Positions 37,201 through 45,930 are shown, numbered from the stretch's first letter. The stretch: 64,000 nucleotides of DNA from Plazaster borealis (GCA_021014325.1 CM037458.1:22117063-22181062); one strand, 5' to 3'. The notes: generated by a model not told the origin, from the sequence alone. Program-made: numbers and translations.

Positions 37201-38703
37201 GTATTAACCGAGTTGGAGAGAAACTTCAGCAGCTGCTGATCCATGACGGAGCGACGGGTCCGTTTGTCATGTCGGGTTTCGGCGGCTATAAACAACAGCA
37301 GGCACCACGAGCCAAACTATTCGCATTTGATAGCACCGGTACCCATGTGCTGACCTGTGCACCGTACGGCGGTATCATTTATAAGGTAGGCTGGTTTAAA
37401 ACTGGTAACGCTAAGTTATGGCTTGTGTTTTTTATTTCTCTGTTTTCTCTAAAGTGCAATGCCTGGGAGAGTCAAAGTCCTTGATATCCTAGACTGGACT
37501 ATTCCATATATCTAAGAGGAGGGATCAGGCCCCGGAGTTGTTGTTTTTTCTTTTTTGAGGGGCTGACAAATATTTTCACCCATATACTTCATGCACAAAT
37601 ACAGACCCACAGACCTACGCAGATCTAACCCTCTGATAAAGTGGAGCCATCTGCTCTGAGTAGCATGCTTCCAGATATCTTGCTGACAGCCTGTGCCAGG
37701 TTCTGAGGTTTCCAGCACCCCTTTCAGATGAATCTTGAAATTTTTACCCCCCCCCTCCCCTTTTCCAATTTCGTTTACAAATCAGAATGATATTCTGCCA
37801 ACTGCCTTGAAATTAATAATAATGAGTTACATTTGATTTGAATAATGTCTGGTACAGTGAATTGCTTAGTAATAATAATAATAATAATAATATTTAAAAT
37901 TTACATTGCGCCCCTTACATATAAATGATCAAGAGCGCATAACACATGTTAAAATGCACAGAATGGAAGAAAAGATAAAGATAAAAGACTGGTCACCAGG
38001 CCAGTGCCTAAACAACAGTATGGGGATACGTCTGCGCCAACAGAGAACTAAAAGGTTTTTTTACTTATTACAATTACTCATAGGCCTATCCCTGCTGGCA
38101 TCGGTAATGTTTTGATCTTTTCAGGAGACAGACACTTCTAATCCTATCTATGTAAACAAATCTAATCTAACTGGCAAGGCAACCATAGAAGAAAGACAAA
38201 CAAAAGACACACAAAAAAAACCCTTAGTCACAAGTTACCACTTAAATTAGAGACAGTTGTTATGTCACATGAGTTTGGGAAAGCTTTCACGTAACCGTTT
38301 CCAAATTGTATAAATAGTTTTTCTCATGTTTATTTTTTTTTTCTGGACTGTTTTAAACTTCAGTTTGTCCCGAATCATGTGACATAATGACGTGGTCTTA
38401 AGTCTGGGGAATCAAATTTGTGTGGTCACTAATGAACAATGAAGTCAATGTACCAGACATTATTCAAAATGTAACTCGCAATAATGGCTTTTTGAAGTAA
38501 CCATTTCCAAATAGTATAAATAGTTTTTTTCATCTGGATGTTTTCAGCTTCACAGAGAGCAGGGAGCGTTGAGACTCTTGACCATCCTGGGACATCGGAC
38601 ACCCGTTGTGAGCGTTGACTGGTGTACGTCGGTGAATACCGGTATGTGTCTAACAGGCTCTATGGACGGCCGTGTGCAAGTCACCACATTACTTAGCCAG
38701 TAA
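16230..38703 (+). CDS. WDR91: WDR91, WD40 endosome-maturation protein (sixteen coding exons, complete)
   Basis: Exons: 16230-16352, 21854-22008, 24180-24289, 24593-24715, 25441-25523, 26112-26212, 26322-26565, 26795-27137, 29041-29182, 29602-29698, 30423-30517, 31301-31445, 33852-33960, 34953-35065, 37188-37385 and 38548-38703 (TAA). All join in frame to 778 residues (human 747). The N-terminal LisH-like segment is [17 protein letters not shown] (12-28). Conserved blocks follow: [10 protein letters not shown] (about 120-129) and [14 protein letters not shown] (about 158-171). A coiled coil covers about 180-210, a Q-rich disordered linker with a six-Q run about 320-430, and the WD40 propeller about 430-778 (EEY/EHHS entry, [25 protein letters not shown]). 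In other animals WDR91 acts with WDR81 to limit Beclin/VPS34 PI3-kinase activity and binds Rab7 during endosome conversion. Intron 4 is of AT-AC minor type. I found no convincing polyA signal close to the stop. Confidence 0.96.
16832..17589. mobile_element. Fold-back element with ~270-bp TIRs and 9-bp target duplication (MULE-like)
   Basis: The left arm (16832 to about 17115) and the right arm (about 17333-17589) are long inverted repeats; both ends carry CACTAAAAGCCGACAACTG. The exact 9-bp direct repeat GCAAACGAG flanks the unit at 16823-16831 and 17590-17598. Long TIRs with a 9-bp duplication are the hallmark of Mutator-like elements. There is no transposase, so it is non-autonomous. It lies in WDR91 intron 1. 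Confidence 0.8.
17812..18240 (-). mobile_element. tRNA-Leu-derived SINE, full-length copy
   Basis: Minus strand: the head (about 18238-18150) is a tRNA-like fold with A box TGGCCGAGCGGATAAGA, a CTCAAGC anticodon loop (CAA, leucine) and B box GGGATTCGAACTC-like sequence. A body of about 300 bp follows, then a tail AAAGCGCTATATAAGAACTG and TTATTATTATT. That tail resembles the L2-like LINE ends in this window, suggesting LINE-driven copying. It lies in WDR91 intron 1. Confidence 0.85.
18622..18907. mobile_element. Family A MITE, longer subfamily, copy 1
   Basis: Ends are GGGCCCAATTTCATAGCGCT and CTATGAAGTTGGGCC. The interior block CACCATGGATTTGCATTGTT and the GCATGCCTTTTCGTGTGCTTA segment recur at 34100-34380. 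Confidence 0.7.
18916..19690. mobile_element. Second long inverted-repeat (fold-back) element
   Basis: The left segment CAATACGCTGGACTCCC...CCGCTTCTT is mirrored at 19637-19662. An inner pair (about 19081-19180 against 19406-19515) contains AAGAATCTTTGAGCTGA and its inverse. Total size is about 770 bp with no coding potential. No clear target duplication was found, unlike the element at 16832-17589. Confidence 0.65.
20280..20440. repeat. Interstitial TTAGGG array inside an imperfect palindrome
   Basis: About six TTAGGG units (20338-20375) lie between CCGACACCCCTATGTTCC-type units on the left and their inverse GAACATAGGGGTGTCAGAAC on the right. Confidence 0.75.
20776..21020. mobile_element. 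tRNA-headed SINE, second family, copy 1
   Basis: It shares with 29915-30175 the blocks GTTGTATCGTAAACTTGGG, GGTTGAATGGCTTCTGACTG and CAAAGATATTGACAAA, followed by a tRNA-like A box and B box (AGGTTCAAGTC). The A box is better preserved in the other copy. Confidence 0.6.
21201..21300 (-). repeat. Dispersed GAGAAAGACTCTGCTAGGGTC repeat, copy 1
   Basis: Minus strand: a roughly 40-nt core of the form GAGAAA-GACTC-TGCTA-GGGTC-GAAAC is also at 23900-23940 and 45884-45926. In this copy and the third, homology continues upstream (CCACTTGACTGCT, ATACCTGTT, GTGTGTTGT). GACTC and GGGTC can pair around a TGCTA loop before GAAAC, a layout reminiscent of hammerhead cores carried by Penelope-like elements; the other conserved core is not intact. 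Confidence 0.5.
21480..21830 (+). mobile_element. tRNA-Leu-like SINE abutting WDR91 exon 2
   Basis: The head has A box AACCGAGCGGTTTAGAGC, an ATTCAAGTT anticodon region (CAA) and B box GGTTCAAATCC. The body differs from the 17812 copy, but the tail is the same type: GCGCTATATAAGAACT plus ATTATTATT. The tail ends about 24 nt before the exon at 21854. Confidence 0.8.
22022..22070. repeat. (ATTT)n microsatellite
   Basis: A tetranucleotide run starting 14 nt after the donor of WDR91 exon 2. Confidence 0.9.
22138..22256. repeat. Dispersed repeat, copy 2 (see 4138-4255)
   Basis: The segment begins TTTTAGATGTGGGAGGAAAA and ends with GGGATTCGAACCGGGGTCCA, a B-box-like sequence on the minus strand, consistent with a tRNA-related SINE head. 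Confidence 0.5.
22440..22675. mobile_element. tRNA-like SINE head split by a family A MITE
   Basis: A minus-strand tRNA-like sequence has its B box at 22446-22458 (GGATTCGAACCCA) and its A-box half at about 22645-22675. The two are separated by a family A MITE (22485-22641, ends GGGTCCAATTTCATAA and TTTATGAAATTGGGCTC). Confidence 0.55.
23621..23813. mobile_element. Family A MITE copy
   Basis: A full-length copy with ends GGGCCCAATTTCATAGAGCT and AGCAGCTCTATGAAATTGGG; it lies in WDR91 intron 2. Confidence 0.8.
23900..23940 (+). repeat. Dispersed GACTCTGCTAGGGTC repeat, copy 2
   Basis: A core-only copy, GAGAAAGACTCTGCTAGGGT then CAAAAC, with GAAAC changed to AAAAC. See 21201-21300 and 45884-45926. 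Confidence 0.5.
24478..24509. repeat. (AAAT)n microsatellite
   Basis: A run of TAAA units in WDR91 intron 3. Confidence 0.9.
24716..25440 (+). other. U12-type AT-AC intron, WDR91 intron 4
   Basis: The upstream exon ends TCAATGC and the intron starts ATATCCTTTT (24716-24725), the AT-AC minor-class donor. TTCCTTGAC (25420-25428) matches the U12 branch site; the presumed branch A at 25427 lies 13 nt before the terminal AC (25439-25440). The join gives [14 protein letters not shown], which aligns with human QCMPVPVILNFDAE. No GT donor or AG acceptor at this junction gives a sensible protein. Confidence 0.93.
24763..25371. repeat. 29-bp minisatellite filling the AT-AC intron
   Basis: About 21 near-identical 29-bp units with core CTTAAACTCAGTGAACTCC and CTCTAGTGT make up about 84% of the 725-bp intron. 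Variant positions (CCTCTCT or CCACTCT; TAGTG or TAGCG) are shared among units, indicating recent unequal exchange. Confidence 0.95.
25690..25975 (-). mobile_element. L2/CR1-type LINE 3' fragment, broken
   Basis: Minus strand: one frame reads [20 protein letters not shown] then [14 protein letters not shown], the conserved C-terminus of L2/CR1 reverse transcriptases, with a stop just before it. The tail is GCGCTATACAAGTGTTATAT plus ATTATTATT. It is a dead 5'-truncated copy in WDR91 intron 5. Confidence 0.8.
27708..28408. mobile_element. Family A MITE with duplicated body around a family B MITE
   Basis: Family A sequence runs from 27708 to TTAA at 27872-27875. A reverse-oriented family B unit follows (27872-28244). 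The A body (AAGCACAAAAGTAGCTCAGC...) then restarts and ends at CTATGAAATTGG (28408). The A interior is therefore present on both sides of B as a direct repeat of roughly 160 bp. B has a perfect 30-bp palindrome at 28051-28080. Confidence 0.75.
28520..28955 (-). mobile_element. tRNA-Leu-derived SINE, full-length copy 2
   Basis: It has the same order as the 17812-18240 copy: on the minus strand a tRNA head with TGGCCGAGTGGATAAGA and B box GGGTTCGAGTC, a body with AAAGAACCCAGTGCACTTAT, then GCGCTATATAAAAAGCC and a TTATTATTATT tail. It ends about 85 bp before WDR91 exon 9. Confidence 0.85.
29915..30175 (+). mobile_element. tRNA-headed SINE, second family, copy 2
   Basis: The tRNA-like part (about 30075-30145) has A box TCTCAGTTGGTAGAGCG and B box AGGTTCAAATCCC. 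The preceding block GTTGTATCGTAAACTTGGG is shared with 20776-21020. Confidence 0.65.
30523..30556. repeat. (TTTG)n microsatellite
   Basis: It begins five nt after the start of intron 11 (donor GTCCGT at 30518) of WDR91. Confidence 0.9.
30584..30760 (+). mobile_element. Diverged tRNA-Leu SINE head and partial body
   Basis: GGCGTGTCGTGTCCGAGCTG, CTTGAGTTCTGATGG and the TGTCCTTTAGCAAGACACTT block match the other tRNA-Leu SINEs. The B box is degraded and the LINE-like tail is absent. Confidence 0.6.
31247..31297. repeat. (ATT)n run forming the 3' splice site of WDR91 exon 12
   Basis: The run of ATT units ends directly in ATTACAG before exon 12 at 31301. No other pyrimidine tract precedes the acceptor. 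Confidence 0.9.
31468..32463 (+). mobile_element. Family B MITE interrupted by another inverted-repeat element
   Basis: Outer family B: left end GAGGCAGGTTGTACTTTTGG, right end ACCCTGCCTTTAA (TTAA at 32460). Inner element: 31502-32112 with 14-bp exact TIRs (GCAGGGTTCTGCCC and its inverse) and subterminal TGCCGG blocks. Family B sequence resumes at 32113. Confidence 0.75.
32626..33775. repeat. Direct repeats around a MITE-like segment
   Basis: 32626-32760 and 33630-33765 share ATGTCTTTGCCATTGTGAA, CTCCATTTTCTGTG and TGTATTTT-TTAACTTTAT blocks. The first copy runs on into AGGCGCTATATATAATTTTG and AATAATAAT (32787-32820), an L2-like LINE tail. Between them, 33200-33490 has ATAGACCCATTGCA ends as inverted repeats. 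Confidence 0.6.
34100..34380. mobile_element. Family A MITE, longer subfamily, copy 2
   Basis: Matches 18622-18907 along its length, including ACCATGGATTTGCATTGTT and GCATGCCTTTTCGTGTGCTT. It lies in WDR91 intron 13. Confidence 0.7.
35667..35840. mobile_element. Family A MITE copy, eroded left end
   Basis: The interior AGCAGGATACCAGTCACAAA and the right end CTATGAAATTAGAGC fit family A; the left terminal repeat is degraded. Confidence 0.6.
36474..36583 (-). mobile_element. tRNA-Leu SINE head only
   Basis: The minus-strand A box (TGGCCAAGCGGTCAAACG), CTCAAGC loop and B box GGGTTCGAGTCCC are clear. Only a short piece of body (AAGCAAAGTGCTTG side) follows. Confidence 0.7.
36822..37103. repeat. 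Tandem repeat, ~66-70 bp unit, four copies
   Basis: Units contain GAAATAAAGTTTAGTTAATA, CAACATTACACTCATAAAT and ATTCATTAGTTGTATACAGT. The array ends about 85 bp before WDR91 exon 15. Each unit carries an AATAAA, so the array holds several potential polyadenylation hexamers inside the intron. Confidence 0.85.
37400..37735. repeat. Dispersed repeat with CCTTGATATCCTAGACTGGA, copy 1
   Basis: Also present at 49335-49640 and 51814-52190. Shared blocks: GATATCCTAGACTGGA, CCATATATCT, ACCCTCTGATAAAGTGGA and GAGGTTTCCAGCA. The nature of the element is unknown. Confidence 0.65.
37869..37892. repeat. (AAT)n microsatellite with possible LINE tail
   Basis: A TAATAATAAT run is followed by TTTACATTGCGCCCC, which could be a worn minus-strand L2-like tail. 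Confidence 0.55.
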
Positions 38704-38864
38704 CTGTACCAAAGACATTGTCCAGTAATATACAACCAAATAAGTAATCCATTCTGAAGAACCCAAATTTCCAGATATTTGATTTTTTTTAGTCGACTGA
38801 AATATTGATAAATTTTAAAGAAGCAGGAATGTCGTTTGCTGCGGAGTTTTCATTTTATAGTAAT

Positions 38865-39183
38865 TTTTTATTATAAGACCCATTTTACTATAGCACCTTG
38901 TAACGGTTTACAAAGTGCTGTGGTGCAAACTTAACACAGCCAACCATGCCATAAACACCAGGGCGAACCCCTTCTCTTAACGATAAGTGTATTGGGTCCT
39001 TTTTCGTGCAGTACACATCACACAGGACCTACGGCTTTACGTCCCATCTGAAGGGCGAAGCAATAATTAAGCGCTTGCTTTAGGACACAAGTGTCAAGAC
39101 TGGTGCTCGAACCCCACACTCTGCTGATCAGAAACACCAGAGCCTGAGTCCGGTGCACTTGACCTCTCGGCCACAACTCGCCA
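38865..39183 (-). mobile_element. tRNA-Leu-derived SINE, copy without LINE-like tail
   Basis: The tRNA head on the minus strand reads GTTGTGGCCGAGAGGTCAAG with B box GGTTCGAGCACC. Body blocks (CCAGGGCGAACCCCTTCTCT on plus) match 17812-18240. It lies 160 bp past the WDR91 stop codon and may be part of its 3' UTR. Confidence 0.8.
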
Positions 39184-39649
39184 CAAGTGTTTGGCCGAAA
39201 CACCGACTGTCAAGAGAGAATACTGCTGTATATTTTGTGTACATGTAATTACTTTCTTGCGTTTCCACAGCATCTTATCTTCTTTGATCTCAAAGTTCTT
39301 GTTTGCCTTAAAGAGCATGTCCATCCTTTCTTAAAGGAGCAGAAGGGCTCTGGAGCTTGCTCGTACTTATGTCTGCCGAGCATCCCAAGCTGGTGCCATG
39401 ATCTTATCCTGTTGTATGAACTTGTAGTTGTCCCCTCCCCTGCGTTTAATGAAACTACACCCTCCCTCTTTTGTCGTATGCGATGTATGGCTTGATCTTG
39501 TGTCCACAGACCTCTAGGCAGGGCAAGTTTATCACAGCAAAACTTTGCAAAAGTCAGTTCTGACGCAAAACAAAACTCAATTAAAACTCTTCTCCTGGGG
39601 AATTTAAAAGTGGTGATTCTGAGAAGTAATTTCATCTGGAATTCTCAGC

Positions 39650-40228
39650 CCTATTTCATGGCACTAACTTACCACAGAACTCTGCGCTTTATGCAGCGCT
39701 CTTGAAAGTGCATCATTTTATGGGCTGTAAGCGCAGAATTTTGCAGTAAGCAGTAAAATTGGGCCCTGGGCCCAATTCATAGCAGAATATTTGTTTTATT
39801 AGTTCTGCTAAGCAAAAGTTGCTAAGCAAAAATAAGCAGGATACGCAGTCATATGGTACATTTGACATGGTATTTTGTGCGTACAGTGCTATGTACATCG
39901 GTGCAGGGTAAAGCCAAAATAATATTCTTCATCACTGATGCAATTATTACATCAAATTAAATTGCTGCGATACCTGCAGCATATCATAGGCTCCAAACTG
40001 AGCATTCACAGTGGACTGGTGGCTTATACATCTGGGCCCGCAGTTTCATAGAGCTGCTTAAGCAGAAAATATTGCTTAATCATTTTCTGCTAAGCAGAAA
40101 TGAGCAGGATACCAATCACAAATTGTACATGTGACATGGTAATTTGGCTGGTACCCTTATTCTGGTAAGCGCAATTTTGTTGTGCTTAGCTACTTTTTGT
40201 GCTTAAGCAGCTCTATAAAATTGGGCCC
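39650..40228. mobile_element. Cluster of CATGAAATTGGG/family A MITE remnants
   Basis: 39650-39765 is palindromic with GCGCTT/AAGCGC blocks and relates to 14490-14615. 39767-39880 is a truncated family A copy. 40034-40228 is a near-complete family A copy (ends TTTCATAGAGCTGCTTAAGC and CTATAAAATTGGGCCC). Confidence 0.6.
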
Positions 40229-41410
40229 TGGCGTCAGAATGGCTGGCGTCGTGGGTTTGAATTCCACTCGAGTGGTATGGCTGTGGATGCCCCCTCCCCC
40301 CACAGAACTTGGGAAAGCATTGAGTACACCGTGCTTATCACGCATCTGTGTAAAGGTCATGTCACACGAGGCAATTTACAGGCAACCAGTTCCATGTAAT
40401 CTCCAAGAAGAAAAAGGTATTCACAATCCAATTTGCATATAATTGTCTTGGGTATTATAAGACATCATTAGAAAAATAACTCCTGTGCTACCAAATTGTT
40501 CATTTTGCATGCAGCCTAGTCGGTTGCCTCTAAGTTGCCCGTAAAAATTGCCCTGTGTGACAAGGCCCCAAGAGTTAAAACCCAAGACAGTATTCGTTAT
40601 CCCCTGGTGCAATTATGACCTTAGTAAAAAGGTTACATGATGTATGAAATAACAGACTTTTCATAGAGATTGAAACTAGGGCGATGAAGTTGCAGGATTG
40701 TGTTCAAGGGGTCTAAGGTGATGGCTCACCTGGGAAAGAAGCTCGTGGATTGCCCTTGGGAGATTACGAGCTTCTCCCTGGACGACTATCCCCTCAATAG
40801 ATCCAATATCCCCCCTCAGGCTAAGGCTTAGCTTAGATCTCCTATTTTCCAGGAGAAATTGTCTTTCCTTCGATGTCCTTTATGCAAAGGTTTTTCTTCT
40901 TCTTTCTCAATCAGCACTGACTTTTTGTACTGTTTTTTTGTTGTTGCTTGTATTTAGGGGGTGGGGCAATTTCACATTCTTCTCCAAGTAGGCTTTATTG
41001 CAGTGACGTTTGTGTGTTTGGTTTCCTGTATCCTAAGTTCAATCTCAGTGCAAGTAATTGAGTTTACAAATGGGGCCAAGCTATTTTCACCACAGCCTCA
41101 TTACTGTTGTCGCGTTCACCATCAGCAGGATGTAGTCCACATAAAGATTTGTGCATGATGATCTTTGCCTTGTTAAGACCATAATCTTCCGCCGTACTTT
41201 TTCGAAAATCGACCCTCCACCTCGTCCTCGTAGACCACAACAAAAATCCAGGTCAATGCTCGACTGTAATAGCTCATTACTTTGCCGACCTGTCTTTGGT
41301 GTTATCATTATTATTTTTGTCATACTGTAAACTGCGGCAGTCCAGCAGGAAACACTGAACTATTGCAAAGTGTTGAATGAATCTGTCAGCAGAACGTGGA
41401 CCCATAAAAG

Positions 41411-41545
41411 ATAATACCTTATGAGTGTAGGATTGAGCGCATTGCAAGTTAAATGCCATCAAGAATTGTAGGATTGAACGCATTGCAAGTTAAATGCCAT
41501 CAAGAATTGTAGGATTGAACGCATTGCAATTTAAATGCCATCGTG
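41411..41545. repeat. Tandem repeat, 42-bp unit, three copies
   Basis: Three units begin GTAGGATTGAnCGCATTGCA and end AATGCCATCnnGAATT; they differ at only a few positions. Confidence 0.9.
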
Positions 41546-41764
41546 AATTGGTTTTAACGGAGGTACTTTTGTAATGCACCTCTCTCTTAGCAATTGTGTG
41601 ACCCCTTGCAATGAAGTCACACTCGGCTGCTCTCTCTACCTGTGTTCTGCTGCTTTGGGATTTTTATTGAATGTAATGATACAAAAGCATATGTTTACAC
41701 AAAAGGAAACTGACTCCCAAAATCGCGCAACCAAGATTGGTTTTGGCAATGAAGTCCGGTGAAT

Positions 41765-41930
41765 AGACCCCTTTCATATGACGTCACAACCCCGAAACAG
41801 CGCCCTCACTGAGGTCAATGAAGACTTATCATTGGCTGAGCGTTGTGGGTAGCATGTACATGCGGGCACGTCTCCGATGTTTGACTTCTGTGATGGCGGC
41901 CAATGCAAAGGGTCTTTTGGGTCAATAACG
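41765..41930. mobile_element. Possible MITE with AGACCCnTTnCAT ends
   Basis: AGACCCCTTTCATATGACGT at the left faces CAATGCAAAGGGTCTTTTGG at the right. The short, imperfect inverted ends resemble those at 33200-33490. Confidence 0.4.
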
Positions 41931-42053
41931 CAGTTGTTTAGCATGAGGAAACCAGTATACACAGAATTGCTTTATGCATAAATTTGCCGAGGACTGAAAC
42001 GTTTTATGCTAAGCAGAAATACCTTGCAGGCTACCAGCTAAATTGTCCTGTAA

Positions 42054-42440
42054 TGGAAAGCACTTCATGGTCTAGCCCCTGTGTATATAAGAGACATGTT
42101 GTGTACATACCATCCTCAGCCCAATCTGAGATCATTAAACAAACTACTGTTGAACATTCCTAGATGTCATTCTTCATCAGGTGATAGAAGCTTCGCTTCA
42201 TATACACCAAAGCTATGGAATGATCTCCCCTATCAACTCCGTACACTTGACTCCTTACAGATCTTCAAAAGCCAGCTTAAGACTCATCTCTTCAAATCTG
42301 CTTACGCACTTGTCATCTCCACATGACATTCTGTGAACTCTTTTGTCTTAAATGTTTCTTCACTTTGCTAAGCGCCTCGGAATAGGCAACTGGAATGACG
42401 GCGCTCTACAAATACCTGATGGATGGGATTGATTGATTGA
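42054..42440 (+). mobile_element. CR1/L2-type LINE 3' end (RT C-terminus), truncated
   Basis: The frame reads KALHGLAPVYIRDML, later GDRSFASYTPKLWNDLPYQL and FKSQLKTHLFKSAYALV, then stops. This is the conserved end of CR1/L2 reverse transcriptases and is unbroken over about 90 codons. The 3' UTR has GGCGCTCTACAAATACCTGA and an ATTG repeat tail (42430-42446). It is 5'-truncated and cannot move itself. Confidence 0.85.
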
Positions 42441-43069
42441 TTGATCTCATCTGCCATTCCTTGCCTTGTGATCTATAAAAGAACATACACAATTTGCACA
42501 AATTGGTTTATTGGGTTTATTTGTGTATTGATTTATTAGCATGTCAAAATTTTAAGTGCAATATGAAGAAGAAAAAAAGCTGTATGCATGCAGCGCATAC
42601 ATTACACACATCTGACACCACTGCACTTTTTTTCTGTCATGTTATCTACAAGTCTGCAACTAATCCAACACAGGGTTTTTTGGCCACTGTCATCAAGATT
42701 GGCTTCCCCGTAAGAATCGATGGTAAACCCTCCAGCAAAGTCTCCAGTCGTGGCAAGATGTTATCAGCCACGGGCTTCAACAGTATAGACATAAAGACCA
42801 CCAGTCAATAAGCAATAAGCAAAGTCATTCCGAAATGTCACTTCTTACAGATGTCTTGCTTCCTGTCCTCTGGCAATTTCCCCCACCCTCACCCCCCTTC
42901 TCCCCAACAAAATCTCAGAAAGTACTTTGGTGAAAACATTGTCTGTGTAAAGTGAGCTCTGCTGTGATTTTTAGTTTGTATTGTCAAAACACTTTCCGTG
43001 TCAACCCTATTAAGATGATAAACTCCTTATTCAGATATGCTCTTGCTCTTGAGAAAGACTTTCTTATCC

Positions 43070-43239
43070 GGACCCAATTTCATAGAGCTGCTTTAGCACA
43101 AAAAGTAGCTAAGCACATCAAAATTATGCTTACCAGAATAAGGTTACCAGCCAAAATGCCATGTCACACGTACAATCTGTGACTGGTATCCTGCATATTC
43201 TTGCTTAGCAGAAAGATATTAAGCATAAAATTAGGCCCT
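43070..43239. mobile_element. Family A MITE copy
   Basis: Ends GGACCCAATTTCATAGAGCT and TTAGGCCC; interior block CTTACCAGAATAAGGTTACC as in 7598-7771. Confidence 0.75.
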
Positions 43240-44564
43240 GTTCGGATGACTTCATCTCATTGATTCAGTTATGAGCAGAAGAGAGTTTTCTCGCTGCTTC
43301 AGTGATTTTTATCCGTGCCTACCTGTCCATCAAACTCTTACACTGCAGTATCGTTTACCCAAATCCTCCTATGTGATTCATTTTGAGGCTGCAAGCACAG
43401 TTTTCTTGAGGTGAGAGAAAAAGAAAAGACACAGAGAGGTAATGAACCGGTAGATGTTTGAGATAATCAATAGGGAGGCTTGTGTTTTTATTAAAACATC
43501 AGTTTGGTGGAGGTTATTGGGAACCTTAAGAGCTTAAGGGATGGCCCAGACTGTTTCCTGTAGCAGTGTGTTGTAATGAGGGGATGAGGTTATTGTTAAG
43601 TTTAGTCGAGGTTGTTGGTCTTCTACTAGGGCATGTTCTCAGTTTTGCCCAGAGCAGCTAACGATGCATGGTTGATTGTACAAGGGGTCTATGACCATGA
43701 AGTGTTGGGCTGCATTGAAAAGGTCACCTTTGAACATGTGAAGGAAGCAAAAGACACACTTTTGCTTTTTTTTTCGAGATTGGGGTGGATTAAAAAAAAA
43801 AGAAGGAAAAATGGTATAAATGATCAAAATATGGAGGGGGTGGTATCCCCTACTACTGTTCATTGGCTATTTTATGTTAAAATTATATTACCAGCAGTTC
43901 AGGAGGCTGGATTTGTTGCAGGGGCGGGGCTGGGGGGGGGGGCAGGGTGAGATCAAACTTATGATCCGTAAATCAGGATGTAATTTTTATGTTGTGAAAG
44001 TTCAAAAAGGGGTGGGGGTTACAGTATTTCTTAAATCTTAGAACCAATTTCTTCGAATATTTTCTAGCTTTAACAATTCTGCATATGTTGACATAAGTAT
44101 TATTGTATGTATAAATGAACAAAAAACAACGATGTTATGTAGTCCTCAGTGTACAGCCGTTATTCTTACAAACATCTTATAAGTAATTCAAGTAAATAGC
44201 TTTCCATCCACAAAATGTATAAAATATATCAGAAGGATGGTGACAACAATCTAAAAAATAGCAGAGAATTTATAAATGTAAAATAAGATTATTTTGTAAC
44301 ATAAGAACGGTTTTTAAATAAAGACACATTCACAAATGTTGGTTTATGTTCCTTTTGATTGACGATGTGAGCTACTGCTTCTTTGGGTGTCAAAAGTTTA
44401 GGTTAATTTTTTTGAAAACTTCATAGTTCCCTGTTCACTATTAATCAGAAGTAAGCAATGCAATGGACAGAGCTTGTACTGTACTTAATATTGTAATTGA
44501 ATATGCGGTATTTGTGTGTGTCCCCCCAAAATAATAACTTACAAACCCTTCAAAGGTTGTGAAC

Positions 44565-44695
44565 AGCAGTGGTATGATTGAGAATATAAATGTTCACAGA
44601 TTCACACATAACTTAAATGGTTTAAAGATGGACATGGTGGAAAATATCCCTTGAAATTTATTTTTGCCTGAAATGCTATAGTTTTTGAGAAATTA
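44565..44695. repeat. Dispersed repeat shared with 14215-14310
   Basis: Both regions contain AATGTTCACAGATTCAC, CCCTTGAAAT and GAAATGCTATAGTTTnTGAG in the same order. Confidence 0.55.
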
Positions 44696-45004
44696 TTTCC
44701 CCCCCCCTGATTTCAGGATTTTCTTAGATCTCCTTGAGCCTTCAAATTGTCCTGAGAGAGGTAAAGCAGTCAACGAAGTGAGAAAGAAATTAGTCCACAT
44801 TGTGTCCAAACCTGTAGGTTTGTACTTTTGATGATACACAGAGTCCTGTAAACCTGACCTGTGTAACATCTGAGATGTTCTGGGTCTACAATAAAGGGAG
44901 AACCCAGGCCAGCTAGTCATTTTCGTGAATGTTCACACTGGTCAAATCTCATCACTGGGATTTATTTCATGTATAAATTGGGTCACATATAGCTCGATAT
45001 GCTC

Positions 45005-45546
45005 GATTTCACAAATAGATTTCTAAATACTTATGTGTATCAATCTTGAACTGCTAAGCAAAGTGTGACGTCACAATACAAATCACTATGGCAATACTGA
45101 CAACTCATCTTAACGATGAAACTCGGTGCTTTGTGAAGTTGAGCTTGGGGAGTCTTTGATGACAGTTAAAGGCATCGTACACGTTTGGTAATTACTCAAA
45201 ATATATATTACTTAGCATAAAAACTGACTTGGTAACAAGCAACAGAGAGCTGTTGATAGTATAAAACATTGTGAGAAACGACTCCCTCTGAAGTAACGTA
45301 GTTTTTGAGAAAGACTTAATTTCTCACTAAAATAATAAAATCTTTTTGCAAGAAGTTTTTATTCCTATCTGAAAGCACACAAATTTGTATAACAAGGGTG
45401 TTTTTTCTTTCATCATTTTCTTGCAACTTCGATGACCAATTGAGCCCAAAGTTTTACAGGCTTGTTATTTTATGCATATTGTGTTGGGATACACCAAATG
45501 AGAACACTGGTCTTTGACAATTACCAAACGTGTACGATACCTTTAA
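45005..45546. mobile_element. GATTTCACAAA MITE followed by family B MITE
   Basis: 45005-45150 is a copy of the GATTTCACAAAG family with the CACAATACAAATCACTATGG block. Immediately after it, 45166-45546 is a family B copy flanked by TTAA on both sides (45166-45169 and 45543-45546), in the same orientation as the 9039 copy. Confidence 0.75.
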
Positions 45547-45839
45547 AAGCCTGATGCTTCGTTCTTGAAAGGGCAAGGGCACCAAGGCGTTTTCTCATTG
45601 TAGAGGGCACCTCTAATGAGGAAATTGTCAATTGCTATTGGAACGTTTCAAGGTGCACCAAGGCAATGGCATGAGGCATGAAGGCAATTACCTCATTGAA
45701 GCATCATGGCCTGCAGTTACCAATGTTACCCGCGTGAAGGCAACTGCCAAGGAAGATGTGTTATGTGAGAATATTGTTTACCCCTTGCCTTGTCTGTTTG
45801 CTCTCTGCCTCCATTCATGTATTTCCACTTGACTGCTGT

Positions 45840-45930
45840 CTTTACACTTATATACCTGTTCATGTGTGTTGTCTTGTCATTTAGCCTTCGAGAAAGACTC
45901 TGCTAGGGTCGAAACGCCAGGCCATTAACT
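45840..45930 (+). repeat. Dispersed GACTCTGCTAGGGTC repeat, copy 3
   Basis: The core at 45884-45926 is GAGAAAGACTCTGCTAGGGT then CGAAACGCC; the upstream homology CCACTTGACTGCT to GTGTGTTGT matches the minus-strand copy at 21201-21300. Confidence 0.5.
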
